Shown here: positions 16,526-23,591 of the stretch, piece after piece | Numbering within the stretch: position 1 is the first letter of the stretch | How the letters are laid out: each line of letters begins with the position of its first letter | Assembly (NCBI GenBank): GCA_041859095.1 | Contig: JBHEKY010000012.1 | Location: 1-51,297, forward strand | DNA length: 51,297 bases | Reading direction: 5' to 3' | Source of the DNA: UBA1422 sp041859095 | GTDB taxonomy: Bacteria; Bacillota; Clostridia; Peptostreptococcales; Anaerovoracaceae | Program-made: the position numbers and the translations under genes | Notes under the pieces: generated by a model | Databases searched by the model: none | Told to the model about the DNA's origin: nothing | What the model saw: only the letters and a program-made list of their open reading frames with translations

Positions 16526-16603
16526 TTTCTGGAAAAAAATATGTAAGACGGCTTAATTTTTGGGATTCGACATATTTTGTCTGGCCGTCGCTGGTTTCAA
16601 AAA

Positions 16604-16685
16604 GATTATGGGAAATATCAAGAGAGATTATGGGAAATTTCAAGAGAGATTATGGGAAATATCAAGAGAGATTATAGGAAATCCC
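16604..16685. repeat. 22-bp tandem repeat
   Basis: Units start at 16604, 16626, 16648 and 16670, each built from GATTATGGGAAAT and ATCAAGAGA; the last is partial. There are no unique spacers, so it is not a CRISPR array. Confidence 0.85.
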
Positions 16686-16706
16686 ACCGCATCATGGCGG
16701 TGGGAT
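16681..16706 (-). terminator. Hairpin after the zinc-ribbon gene
   Basis: ATCCCACCGC and GCGGTGGGAT form a perfect 10-bp stem 15 bases after the stop codon. The T run is short, so termination is likely but not certain. Confidence 0.55.
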
Positions 16707-16720
16707 AATTGGTTGTTTCC

Positions 16721-16885
16721 CTAAAAGAAAACGATGATTTTGATGATGCCGCCGACGACGATAACGCCTAGCAGCACCCATAGCCACACCTTTGGCTGTT
16801 TGATTTTTGCACCGCAACTAGGGCAAATGGGGATTCCTTTTTCAACTTGTTTGCCGCAATCCGGGCAGGTTAGTAATTTGCTCAT
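16721..16885 (-). CDS. Zinc-ribbon membrane protein
   Basis: A 54-aa protein: a zinc ribbon with two CxxC knuckles (CPDCGK and CPSCGA) followed by one membrane helix (about 33-52) at the C-terminus. The ribbon would face the cytosol. The ATG at 16885 is chosen because GGAGG precedes it. An earlier in-frame ATG at 16978 would add 31 residues made of NGRIN-like repeats (from a 15- to 18-bp DNA repeat) and is less likely. Such small proteins are common and of unknown role. Confidence 0.7.
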   Translation of the reverse strand: MSKLLTCPDCGKQVEKGIPICPSCGAKIKQPKVWLWVLLGVIVVGGIIKIIVFF

Positions 16886-17073
16886 GTTGATTCCTCCGTT
16901 GATTCTTCCGTTGACTAAGACGTTGATTCTTCCGTTGGATAAGCCGTTGATTTCATATGTAATCTTTGGTTCTGACATTATGTTACTCCGCTGGGCTTAC
17001 CCTGTCAATACGCGGGAGTTATGGGAGTACGGAATGCTAGTTTGAATTGAGGTGCTAGTGGGAAGATGGAAGG

Positions 17074-17379
17074 TCAGTTGGAAAGTCGCATTTCATCAAA
17101 GGGCGAGTCCCAGCCAAAGTATTTCTTAAGGTCGGCTTTGATGCCCTCGGCTTTTTGGTCATCGGCGTCGTGGAGAATCAGCTCCAGTGCTGAAACGGGC
17201 ATCATCGATGCCTCGCCTCGTATGGACATGGTATGATGGTAGATTTCATACATTAGCCCGGTATTCCTCATATAGTTATCGACAATTTTGTAGGCTGCCA
17301 CCGAATCCATCTGTGTCAGGCCGTTGCTGTCATCCAATGAAATATTCAAAATCGTTCTGTTTTCTTTATGCAAAAACAT
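17074..17379 (-). CDS. 101-aa protein of unknown function
   Basis: A soluble protein with no recognised family. It starts with a short beta-like segment (TILNISLDDSNG), has a helical middle, and ends with LKKYFGWDSPFDEMRLSN. The ATG at 17379 follows AGGAGG; an in-frame ATG further up at 17481 is unsupported and would cross the promoter. It is preceded by shared-motif promoter site D. It is divergent from the DDAH-like gene. Confidence 0.6.
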   Translation of the reverse strand: MFLHKENRTILNISLDDSNGLTQMDSVAAYKIVDNYMRNTGLMYEIYHHTMSIRGEASMMPVSALELILHDADDQKAEGIKADLKKYFGWDSPFDEMRLSN

Positions 17380-17429
17380 AGCTCCTCCTATCGTTTTCAG
17401 CTTCATCTTTGTCCCGCGATGATATATAA

Positions 17430-17467
17430 ATTTTACCATATGGCCTATGCGATATGAGGCACAGTAA
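17430..17467 (-). promoter_or_regulatory. Shared-motif promoter, site D
   Basis: Minus-strand order: TTACTGTGC (17467-17459, one mismatch), 6 bases, TCG (17452-17450), 14 bases, -10 TAAAAT (17435-17430). The upstream GGCC-type block is at a different distance from that in sites A-C. It serves the 101-aa gene. Confidence 0.45.
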
Positions 17468-17511
17468 TTGGCCGGAAACAAAAGTTCATCGTTTTTTTGT
17501 TGTCAGCATTC

Positions 17512-17540
17512 TTGACTTCCAACCTCTTGTCTAATATATT
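17512..17540 (+). promoter_or_regulatory. Sigma-A promoter of the DDAH-like gene
   Basis: TTGACT (17512-17517), 17-base spacer and TATATT (17535-17540), about 47 bp before the start codon. Confidence 0.75.
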
Positions 17541-17586
17541 GTAGGGAAGACATCGCTACAACCCGACTACAAAGGAGGACATTATT

Positions 17587-18357
17587 ATGTTCAAAAATGT
17601 TATTGTAAGAAGGCCCTGCAAGGCACTTGTAGACGGCATTACATCGGCACCGGAGCTAGGCAAACCGGATTATGAGCTGGCACTCAAACAGCATGACAAC
17701 TACATCGAAGCCCTCAGAGGCTGTGGCGTTGCGGTAAAGATTTTACCGGCGGATGAAGATTATCCGGATTCTTGTTTCGTGGAAGACACCGCCGTACTTA
17801 CTAGAAAATGCGCCATCATCTCCAACCCCGGCGCTGCAACCAGAAATCTCGAAGCGCAAAAAATGATTCCCACCATCAAAGAGTTTTTCCCGGAAGACAA
17901 AATTGAGTACATCAAGTACCCGGGTACCATGGAAGGCGGCGACGTCATGATGGTCGGCGATCATTTTTACATCGGCCTTTCTGCCAGAACAAACCAGGAA
18001 GGGATTCGACAGTTTATTGAAATTCTTGAGAAACACGGCCTGACCGGTTCAGCAGTCCCTTTAACCGAAGTTCTCCACCTGAAAACTGGCATCAACTATA
18101 TCGAAAACAATAACATGCTGGCCAGCGGAGAATTCATCGATAAGCCCGTCTTCGCCGAATTTAATAAAATCATTGTGCCTGAGGAGGAAGCTTATGCTGC
18201 CAACTGTATCTGGATGAACGGCAAAGTGATTGTGCCCGAAGGGTACCCCACAGTAGAAAAGGCTGTGCGGGATGCCGGCTACGAAGTAATCCTGGTGGAT
18301 ACCTCAGAATACAAAAAACTAGATGGCGGTTTGAGTTGCTTGTCGCTTAGGTTCTAA
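17587..18357 (+). CDS. DDAH-family amidinohydrolase (dimethylarginine dimethylaminohydrolase-like)
   Basis: A 256-aa member of the amidinotransferase fold, the normal length of bacterial DDAH. Active-site residues are in place: PDSCFVEDT (E66, D67), EGGD (E116, D119), H164 in EVLHLKTG, and the catalytic C251 in GGLSCLSLRF. The family turns methylated arginines, or arginine-like guanidines, into citrulline plus an amine; which one is used here is unknown. It has AAAGGAGG before the ATG, its own promoter and a strong terminator, and is transcribed alone. No arginine deiminase, ornithine transcarbamylase or carbamate kinase lies nearby, so it is probably a scavenging step. Confidence 0.88.
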   Translation: MFKNVIVRRPCKALVDGITSAPELGKPDYELALKQHDNYIEALRGCGVAVKILPADEDYPDSCFVEDTAVLTRKCAIISNPGAATRNLEAQKMIPTIKEFFPEDKIEYIKYPGTMEGGDVMMVGDHFYIGLSARTNQEGIRQFIEILEKHGLTGSAVPLTEVLHLKTGINYIENNNMLASGEFIDKPVFAEFNKIIVPEEEAYAANCIWMNGKVIVPEGYPTVEKAVRDAGYEVILVDTSEYKKLDGGLSCLSLRF

Positions 18358-18395
18358 GCCCATTCAAAATTTGAATGATAGCAGTAGGCAATATA

Positions 18396-18456
18396 AAAAG
18401 TATTATAAAGTAGTAGGAAGTATAAAAAGTAGTAGGAAGAATTAAAAAGTAGTAAA
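18396..18456. repeat. Imperfect 19-20-bp direct repeat
   Basis: Three copies of an AGTAGTAGGAAG-type unit joined by A/T-rich spacers (TATAAAA, AATTAAAA). It lies between the DDAH-like gene and its terminator. Confidence 0.6.
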
Positions 18457-18488
18457 ACCCATGGTTGTAAACAAGCCATGGGTTTTTT
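18454..18488 (+). terminator. Terminator after the DDAH-like gene
   Basis: AAAACCCATGG (18454-18464) pairs with CCATGGGTTTT (18476-18486), followed by more T. It is nearly symmetrical and may also act on the minus strand. Confidence 0.8.
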
Positions 18489-18548
18489 GATCGCTGGTAA
18501 AGTGTGAGAGCATCGATTGTGCATCACTCTTTTTAATCGAGAAAAATT

Positions 18549-19166
18549 TTATGCGGCAGGTCCGTCTAAAGATTCTTGCTCTTCGGCCATGTTTAATACA
18601 TAGCCCTTCATAACTCCGATCATCTTTATTAGGATTTCTAACTCCGGCTGTTTTAATTTCATGTCATAAAACACAGGTGGAACAACGACCCACAGGAACG
18701 CTCCGGCGTAGGGTGAAATTCGGATCTCCAACTGGTTGATTTTTTTGATGTACTCAATCTTGACATAGGCCATTTCAACCTGCTTCGCTAATTTCCATAT
18801 TTTCTCTAGCAAGGCTCTATCGTTGAAAAAGTCTTCATATCCGCCTTTTGTGTCTTTGCCTCTTTCCGCTACAAATCTGGCACCATTGATTTCTTTTAGC
18901 CCCTGGAACCGTAGCTTTATCTGAAAGCTATCTTCAAATTCGATGTTCTTGATGACTTGCTTGATTTCCAAATTAAAGGTGCGGCTCAACAATTTTTTAG
19001 TTTTATTGTAGCCAACCCGGAGATAATCTTCGCAGTCGGTGTCATAGCTATAAAAGCATTCTCCATCCCGCTGAAAATCATTCCCCTGCTTGTTGAGTAG
19101 TTCGACGTGATAGTTCATCAACCGGTCTGCTCTTCTTGTTATGTTCTTTACATCAAATATACCCAT
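18549..19166 (-). CDS. 205-aa protein of unknown function
   Basis: A soluble, charged protein with no recognised family. The middle has repeated beta-like segments (FQIKLRFQGL, AYVKIEYIKKINQLEIRISP) and a helix rich in lysine and glutamate near LLEKIWKLAKQVEM. The C-terminus is helical. AAGGAGC precedes the ATG. It lies just downstream of the iron-type alcohol dehydrogenase gene, separated by a strong hairpin without a T run. Confidence 0.6.
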   Translation of the reverse strand: MGIFDVKNITRRADRLMNYHVELLNKQGNDFQRDGECFYSYDTDCEDYLRVGYNKTKKLLSRTFNLEIKQVIKNIEFEDSFQIKLRFQGLKEINGARFVAERGKDTKGGYEDFFNDRALLEKIWKLAKQVEMAYVKIEYIKKINQLEIRISPYAGAFLWVVVPPVFYDMKLKQPELEILIKMIGVMKGYVLNMAEEQESLDGPAA

Positions 19167-19260
19167 TTTTGCTCCTTTTTTGTAGTGATGATTTTGTAGT
19201 GATGATATTGCCGGGTTCAGGTGCCCTATAGGGGTAGGGCACCTGACACAGCAACAAAAA

Positions 19261-20415
19261 TTATTGGTGATAAGCTTTTAGGAAAATATCTAGGAAATCC
19301 TTTTCGGTGGCTGCTCTGGGGTTGCTGTCAACAGAGACATTCACGGCAGAGCGTTTTGCCAGCTCCGGCAGGTCATCGAATTGGACGCCGATTTCCTTTA
19401 ATGTTGGAATTTTTAAATCTCGGTTCAGTTTTTCTACGGCCGAAATCGCTGCGTAGGCCGCTTCTTTTTCTGACAAGCCGATGATGTTTTCACCCATGGC
19501 CTTGGCCATTTCTCCGAATTTTTTATAATCGGAAACGTAGTTGTAATCCATCACATAGGGAAGTAGGATGGCCATGGCGACACCATGAGGCGTATCGTAT
19601 AGTCCGCCTAACGCCTCTCCCATACAGTGCACACCAGCGATGTCCGAGTTTCCAAAGCAGATGCCTGCTATCAGACTCCCCATTAGGAGATGGGCCTTGG
19701 CTTCTTTATCGTTTTCCGAAACCGCTTTGCGGATGTTTTCCGCAATGAGTCGGATAGCGTAGATGCCGCAGGCGTCTGTAATGGGTTCGGCCAGGGTACA
19801 GGTGTATCCTTCCACCGCATGTGTCAATGCATCCATACCTGTGGAAGCCACAATGGCAGGAGGCAAGCTTTCGACCAAGTCCGGATCCACCAACGCGATC
19901 TTGGGTGCAATCAGTGGACTACCAACGCTCATTTTAAAATGTCTTTTGGTGTCCGTAATTACAGACCAGAATGTGACTTCACTGCCGGTCCCCACGGTTG
20001 TGGGAATGGCAATTAAATCGCATATGGGTTTGGTGACTTGCCCCAATCCTTCGTAGTCCTGGATGATTCCTCCGTGAGACATCAGCACACCGATGCCCTT
20101 CGCTGTATCCATGGAACTTCCGCCACCAATGGCCACAAGGGAGTCTGTCTCTAAAGCTTTGGCCAGTTCATAACCCCGCTGAACCGTCAGGTCCCTAGGA
20201 TTGGGTTCGATTTCGTCGAAGATGTCATAGCTCATACCTGCTTCATCTAACCCCTGGAGCACTTTGCCTACGACGCCCGCGTTAATCAGTCCTTTGTCCG
20301 TCACGATCAGGGGTTTTTTCTTGCCCATTGCTGTCAGTTCCTGAGCCAGCGTCTTGCTTACACCGGATCCATATACGATTCGTGTGGGCAATACGAATTC
20401 AAAGTTTGCTATCAT
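19261..20415 (-). CDS. Iron-type alcohol dehydrogenase
   Basis: A 384-aa group III (iron-activated) alcohol dehydrogenase using NAD(P)H. The nucleotide-binding GGGSSMDTAKG loop is at about 97-107. The metal ligands are D195, H199, H263 and H277, with the spacing of the family (4, 64, 14). At position 267, where many members have a second histidine (H-x3-H), this protein has glutamate (HCMGEALGG), a change seen in some clostridial subfamilies. It would reduce an aldehyde to an alcohol or the reverse. It is the last gene after the permease, with a 41-base gap, so it is probably in the sigma-54-controlled transcript. Confidence 0.93.
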   Translation of the reverse strand: MIANFEFVLPTRIVYGSGVSKTLAQELTAMGKKKPLIVTDKGLINAGVVGKVLQGLDEAGMSYDIFDEIEPNPRDLTVQRGYELAKALETDSLVAIGGGSSMDTAKGIGVLMSHGGIIQDYEGLGQVTKPICDLIAIPTTVGTGSEVTFWSVITDTKRHFKMSVGSPLIAPKIALVDPDLVESLPPAIVASTGMDALTHAVEGYTCTLAEPITDACGIYAIRLIAENIRKAVSENDKEAKAHLLMGSLIAGICFGNSDIAGVHCMGEALGGLYDTPHGVAMAILLPYVMDYNYVSDYKKFGEMAKAMGENIIGLSEKEAAYAAISAVEKLNRDLKIPTLKEIGVQFDDLPELAKRSAVNVSVDSNPRAATEKDFLDIFLKAYHQ

Positions 20416-20456
20416 AGCCTATTCCACCTTTCTGCAATATCAGCTTCTTTGTCAAA

Positions 20457-21824
20457 TTATTCGTCAAATTTGACAGTGATGCCGATTAGCTCATCAAATG
20501 GAACGGGTTCGAAGCACTTCTTTTTCATGACAAACTTAACCCAAATCAATGCATAAGCAGCAAAGCCAATGAGGTACGGAAGGGTGCTCAGCATCAGCTC
20601 AGTTCCCATGATATAAATGGTGTAAGCGCTGGTGGCAATACCGATGATTTGAGGAAGGGGATATGCCGGGCTTCTGAACGGCCGGTGCATTTTGGGGAAT
20701 TTTTGTCGTAGGATAATCAAGTCCACTTGAACGATGATGTATGAAATCAACCATGCGGTACAAGCAGTGTAGATTAAGGTCATGATGGAGTTGATATCCA
20801 GTCCGATAAAGAACGGAATGGACATGCATGCAAATACTGCAAAGATGGCTGCCCATGGAGTTCTGAAGCGGGGATGGATGTAAGCGAAAAATTTCGGTAA
20901 CATGCCATCTCTGGCAAGGCCATAAATCATTCGGGGCACGGCTGCCATATGAGAGTCCGCCGAGCTACCACCGGCAAAGATGGTACCAATCGCCAAAGCG
21001 ACCATACCAACGCCACCATACATTGCTTCTGCGCCGGCCAGTTGTGGGACGACGGATGTTGTCAAGGTTTCAAACGGTGTGTACATCAAGATCGCCTGTC
21101 CAAACAGCATATCAGCTATGAAAATAACCACAACGCCGCTGATCATGGCTCTTGGCACATTCTTCTCTGGTTTGACGATTTCTTCTGCCATGGGGCAAAC
21201 ATACTCAATACCAATATAGAGCCAGATAGCACCACCCATGGAAGCCGCAACAGCAGACCAACCAAACGGGTTGAATTCAACAGGTACCGGTTCAGTGACA
21301 GTGCCGATACCCAACAGACCACCTATGCCAAAGACCACTAGAATACCTATCATGCCGAAGGTCATAATGACTTGTGATCGGCCAAGGAATTCAACGCCCA
21401 AGCAATTGATAACTAAGAAAAATGTGAGTAAAATTCCGGCAAAGACCTTATAGTTGATGCCCCAGATTGCCTCAGCAGCCTGACCTGCAACAAAGCACTC
21501 TGTTGCACCGCCTGCGGTGATGAGTACGATGTATCCGGTGAGCATACCAAAGATGGCCATACTTCTGCCCATGGCGGGAAGGGTATAGTCAACAATCATG
21601 CCTGCGCCTGGAATCGCTGCTGCCAGTTCCGCATAGGATGTGGCTATCAGAATACACGCAACACCGGCGATGGCGGCTGTTATTATAAACGCCGGGCCGG
21701 TTGCACCAAATGTAAAGGCTAAGGAAACCATGGTGGTTCCTGCCACTACCAGACCTACTGCGATTCCGAATGACTGCCAGAATCCCAGCACCCTTTTCAG
21801 GGTAACTTCATTTTTTTGAGCCAT
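20457..21824 (-). CDS. APC-superfamily amino acid permease
   Basis: A 455-aa protein with about 12 membrane segments. The first helix carries the typical unwound GxxxG-like region, there is a conserved SYAELAAAIPGAG segment in helix 2 (about 63-75), and a loop with GLARDGMLPKFFAYIHPRFRTPWAAI. APC permeases import amino acids, usually with protons. The substrate is not evident, but the hydantoinase, D-aminoacylase-like and carbamoylase genes upstream make an amino acid or N-substituted amino acid likely. AAGGAGG precedes the ATG, and a sigma-54 promoter lies 56 bp upstream. A dehydrogenase follows on the same strand. Confidence 0.9.
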   Translation of the reverse strand: MAQKNEVTLKRVLGFWQSFGIAVGLVVAGTTMVSLAFTFGATGPAFIITAAIAGVACILIATSYAELAAAIPGAGMIVDYTLPAMGRSMAIFGMLTGYIVLITAGGATECFVAGQAAEAIWGINYKVFAGILLTFFLVINCLGVEFLGRSQVIMTFGMIGILVVFGIGGLLGIGTVTEPVPVEFNPFGWSAVAASMGGAIWLYIGIEYVCPMAEEIVKPEKNVPRAMISGVVVIFIADMLFGQAILMYTPFETLTTSVVPQLAGAEAMYGGVGMVALAIGTIFAGGSSADSHMAAVPRMIYGLARDGMLPKFFAYIHPRFRTPWAAIFAVFACMSIPFFIGLDINSIMTLIYTACTAWLISYIIVQVDLIILRQKFPKMHRPFRSPAYPLPQIIGIATSAYTIYIMGTELMLSTLPYLIGFAAYALIWVKFVMKKKCFEPVPFDELIGITVKFDE

Positions 21825-21879
21825 TGTCTTTCCTCCTTAAAAATAATTAGAGAAATGAAATACTTACTCAATATAATAA

Positions 21880-21895
21880 AGCAATTCCTGTGCCA
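21880..21895 (-). promoter_or_regulatory. Sigma-54 promoter of the permease gene
   Basis: On the minus strand TGGCAC (-24, 21895-21890), five bases and TTGCT (-12, 21884-21880) match the TGGCAC-N5-TTGCW consensus, with the invariant GG and GC ten bases apart. The activator encoded at 23592-25568 is the obvious partner. Confidence 0.85.
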
Positions 21896-22012
21896 CAATG
21901 GTGTTGTGAAAACCCAATATTTATTGCTACCCTTTGGGTTACTTTTTGTGTTCTCCGCACAGTCTTTGGAAAAAATCGGGACTTGAGCCCATATTTTTTG
22001 TAGTGAAATGTT

Positions 22013-22041
22013 AAAAAATGTATCGAATCGATACATTTTTT
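22013..22041. promoter_or_regulatory. Palindromic upstream activator site 1
   Basis: A TGTATCGAATCGATACA core (22019-22035) extended on both sides by A/T runs gives 14-bp perfect arms around a single base. It lies about 120 bp upstream of the sigma-54 promoter, the normal place for an enhancer site. Confidence 0.65.
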
Positions 22042-22110
22042 ACACTATATGGGTACTTCTTGGAGTGCCGAACGTGCTACTGTTTTATTTTGGAACAGTT
22101 AATTGCATTT

Positions 22111-22127
22111 TGTAGCGTTATGATACA
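22111..22127. promoter_or_regulatory. Palindromic upstream activator site 2 (imperfect)
   Basis: TGTAGCGTTATGATACA is a degenerate match to site 1, 92 bp further up and about 215 bp from the sigma-54 promoter. Two sites fit binding of an activator oligomer. Confidence 0.5.
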
Positions 22128-22145
22128 CATTAGTTTGTTAAAAAG

Positions 22146-23543
22146 TTATTTTGCAACAGGATTTTTGCTGTTTTCATGAAGTAGCATATGTCCGGGATTG
22201 CATTCCTCCAAGATTTGTCCTTCGTTCAACACCAGTTGTCCGTTGACCAATACCTGGTGAATTCCCACAGGCCATGCGTTGGGATCTCCGATGTTGACAT
22301 AGTCGGACAGGTCCAGGATTTTTCGAATGTCAACCACCACCAAGTCCGCATCCTTACCCATCGCAACTTCCCCTTTGTTTGCAATCCCAAATCTTCTGGC
22401 TGGGAGTAGGGTAATCTTTTGCACTGCCGTGGTCATATCTAGCAAAGCCTTTTCACGCACATATTTCCCAAGAAGCCGTGGAAAGGTACCACAAGTTTCC
22501 GGGTGACCAATGTGCTGGTAATGAGGTCCGTCCGCTGCGTTAGTGGAAACATAAACATAGGGTTTCACCAGCGCTTTGGCGATTTCTTTTTCGTCAAAAA
22601 CAAACGCCGTAATCAAAGTGTTGGGATATTTTTCTCGCAACATGGCAAAGGTTTCTTCGTCACAAGGTTCACCTGCCCGGATTCCGGAAGAGATGACAAT
22701 ATTTCGAACTGATTTATTTTTTCCGTATTTATCACTCAAGTTCCCGTCAAGTATGGGGGCACCGATACAGGCAGGATACGCATCATAAAGCCCCGTATCT
22801 GCGGTGATGTCCAGACCGAAAGCAATTGCTTCGTCGATGGCCGCCAGGGCCTGATCCATAAGTCCTTCAATTCCTACCATATATGAAAGATGAAGGATGT
22901 GGGCAGCTACGCCGGTTTCCAGAACGACGTCAAAAATTTCCGCCAAGGTATCCAAGGCTTCCGGCCCATCCTTTCTCAGATGAACCACAATTTTTCGATC
23001 GTGGGCTTTGGCTACTTCCGCTAATGCGACTATTTCTCTGGTGGTGGTGCCTGGTGCAAATTCCAGTCCAAAATGAATGCCAAAGGCCCCACTCTCTAGG
23101 AATTCCGCAGCTAGTTGAACCATTGAATCAATTTCTCCCTGGGCTGCCTCCTGATACGGGTTCTCGATCCCAGCGGCTTTTCGCAAGGTGAAAGAGTGGG
23201 AAATATAAAAGCCGTGATTGATTAGAAAACCGTCCTCGGCAATTTTTCGTATAACGGAGCCGTCAAAGTTTCTTTCCCCGCCGATGGTAGTGGTGGCTCC
23301 CTGACGCAGAAGACATTCCGCACTAAACCGCTTTCCATCCACATGGGAATGAAAATCTATAAATCCGGGCATCACCATTTTGCCGGCTGCATCGATGGTT
23401 TCTATCCCACGTATCGGCTGGGTGGTGATTTCAGCAATGATGCCATCTCTGATCCCGATATGATGATTCCGCAGAATCAAATCCGGCTCGAAAACCAAAA
23501 TGTCCGCATTTAGGATGACTAAGTCATAATCTCTGGTTATCAT
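22146..23543 (-). CDS. D-aminoacylase-like amidohydrolase
   Basis: A 465-aa metal-dependent amidohydrolase of the D-aminoacylase/N-acyl-D-amino acid deacylase group. The N-terminal beta domain runs into GFIDFHSHVDGK with the HxH ligands (about H66/H68), then IVVHLRKDG, AHILHLS and ADTGLYDA in the barrel, and the C-terminal segment with GKDADLVVVD. Such enzymes remove the acyl group from N-acyl-D-amino acids; exact substrate preference cannot be read. It has GAGGAG before the ATG and starts 48 bases after the activator gene, so it belongs with the hydantoinase cluster. It ends just before the palindromic sites that control the permease. Confidence 0.8.
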   Translation of the reverse strand: MITRDYDLVILNADILVFEPDLILRNHHIGIRDGIIAEITTQPIRGIETIDAAGKMVMPGFIDFHSHVDGKRFSAECLLRQGATTTIGGERNFDGSVIRKIAEDGFLINHGFYISHSFTLRKAAGIENPYQEAAQGEIDSMVQLAAEFLESGAFGIHFGLEFAPGTTTREIVALAEVAKAHDRKIVVHLRKDGPEALDTLAEIFDVVLETGVAAHILHLSYMVGIEGLMDQALAAIDEAIAFGLDITADTGLYDAYPACIGAPILDGNLSDKYGKNKSVRNIVISSGIRAGEPCDEETFAMLREKYPNTLITAFVFDEKEIAKALVKPYVYVSTNAADGPHYQHIGHPETCGTFPRLLGKYVREKALLDMTTAVQKITLLPARRFGIANKGEVAMGKDADLVVVDIRKILDLSDYVNIGDPNAWPVGIHQVLVNGQLVLNEGQILEECNPGHMLLHENSKNPVAK

Positions 23544-23591
23544 CGAATCTCCTCTGTTGTGGTTTTCATGTGGTCTTTCATCGAACCGCCT

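Larger units (their letters stand above)
16173..16720. other. 548-base non-coding stretch rich in hairpins and repeats
   Basis: Holds shared-motif promoter site C, a 10-bp-arm inverted repeat at 16351-16395 (GAAAATATGT/ACATATTTTC) with a second A/T hairpin inside it, an 8-bp inverted repeat CCGAATCG/CGATTCGG (16433-16461), a terminator-like hairpin at 16497-16525, a 22-bp tandem repeat (16604-16685) and a hairpin at 16681-16706. A plus-strand frame at 16423-16677 has no ribosome site and runs into the repeats, so it is not called. Confidence 0.6.

Noticed and set aside
16423..16677. 84-aa plus-strand frame in the hairpin-rich stretch
   Set aside because: No ribosome site, runs into tandem repeats, and crosses a terminator-like hairpin.
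16604..16685. Possible CRISPR array
   Set aside because: Units are contiguous with no unique spacers, and no cas gene is present. The same holds for the other tandem repeats.
19217..19246. Long hairpin (12-bp arms) after the iron-type dehydrogenase gene
   Set aside because: No T run on either side, so I do not call it a terminator; it may be an mRNA stability element or nothing.
22091..22106. Plus-strand TGGAAC followed by TTGC, sigma-54-like
   Set aside because: GG and GC are 11 rather than 10 bases apart, and no plus-strand gene follows.
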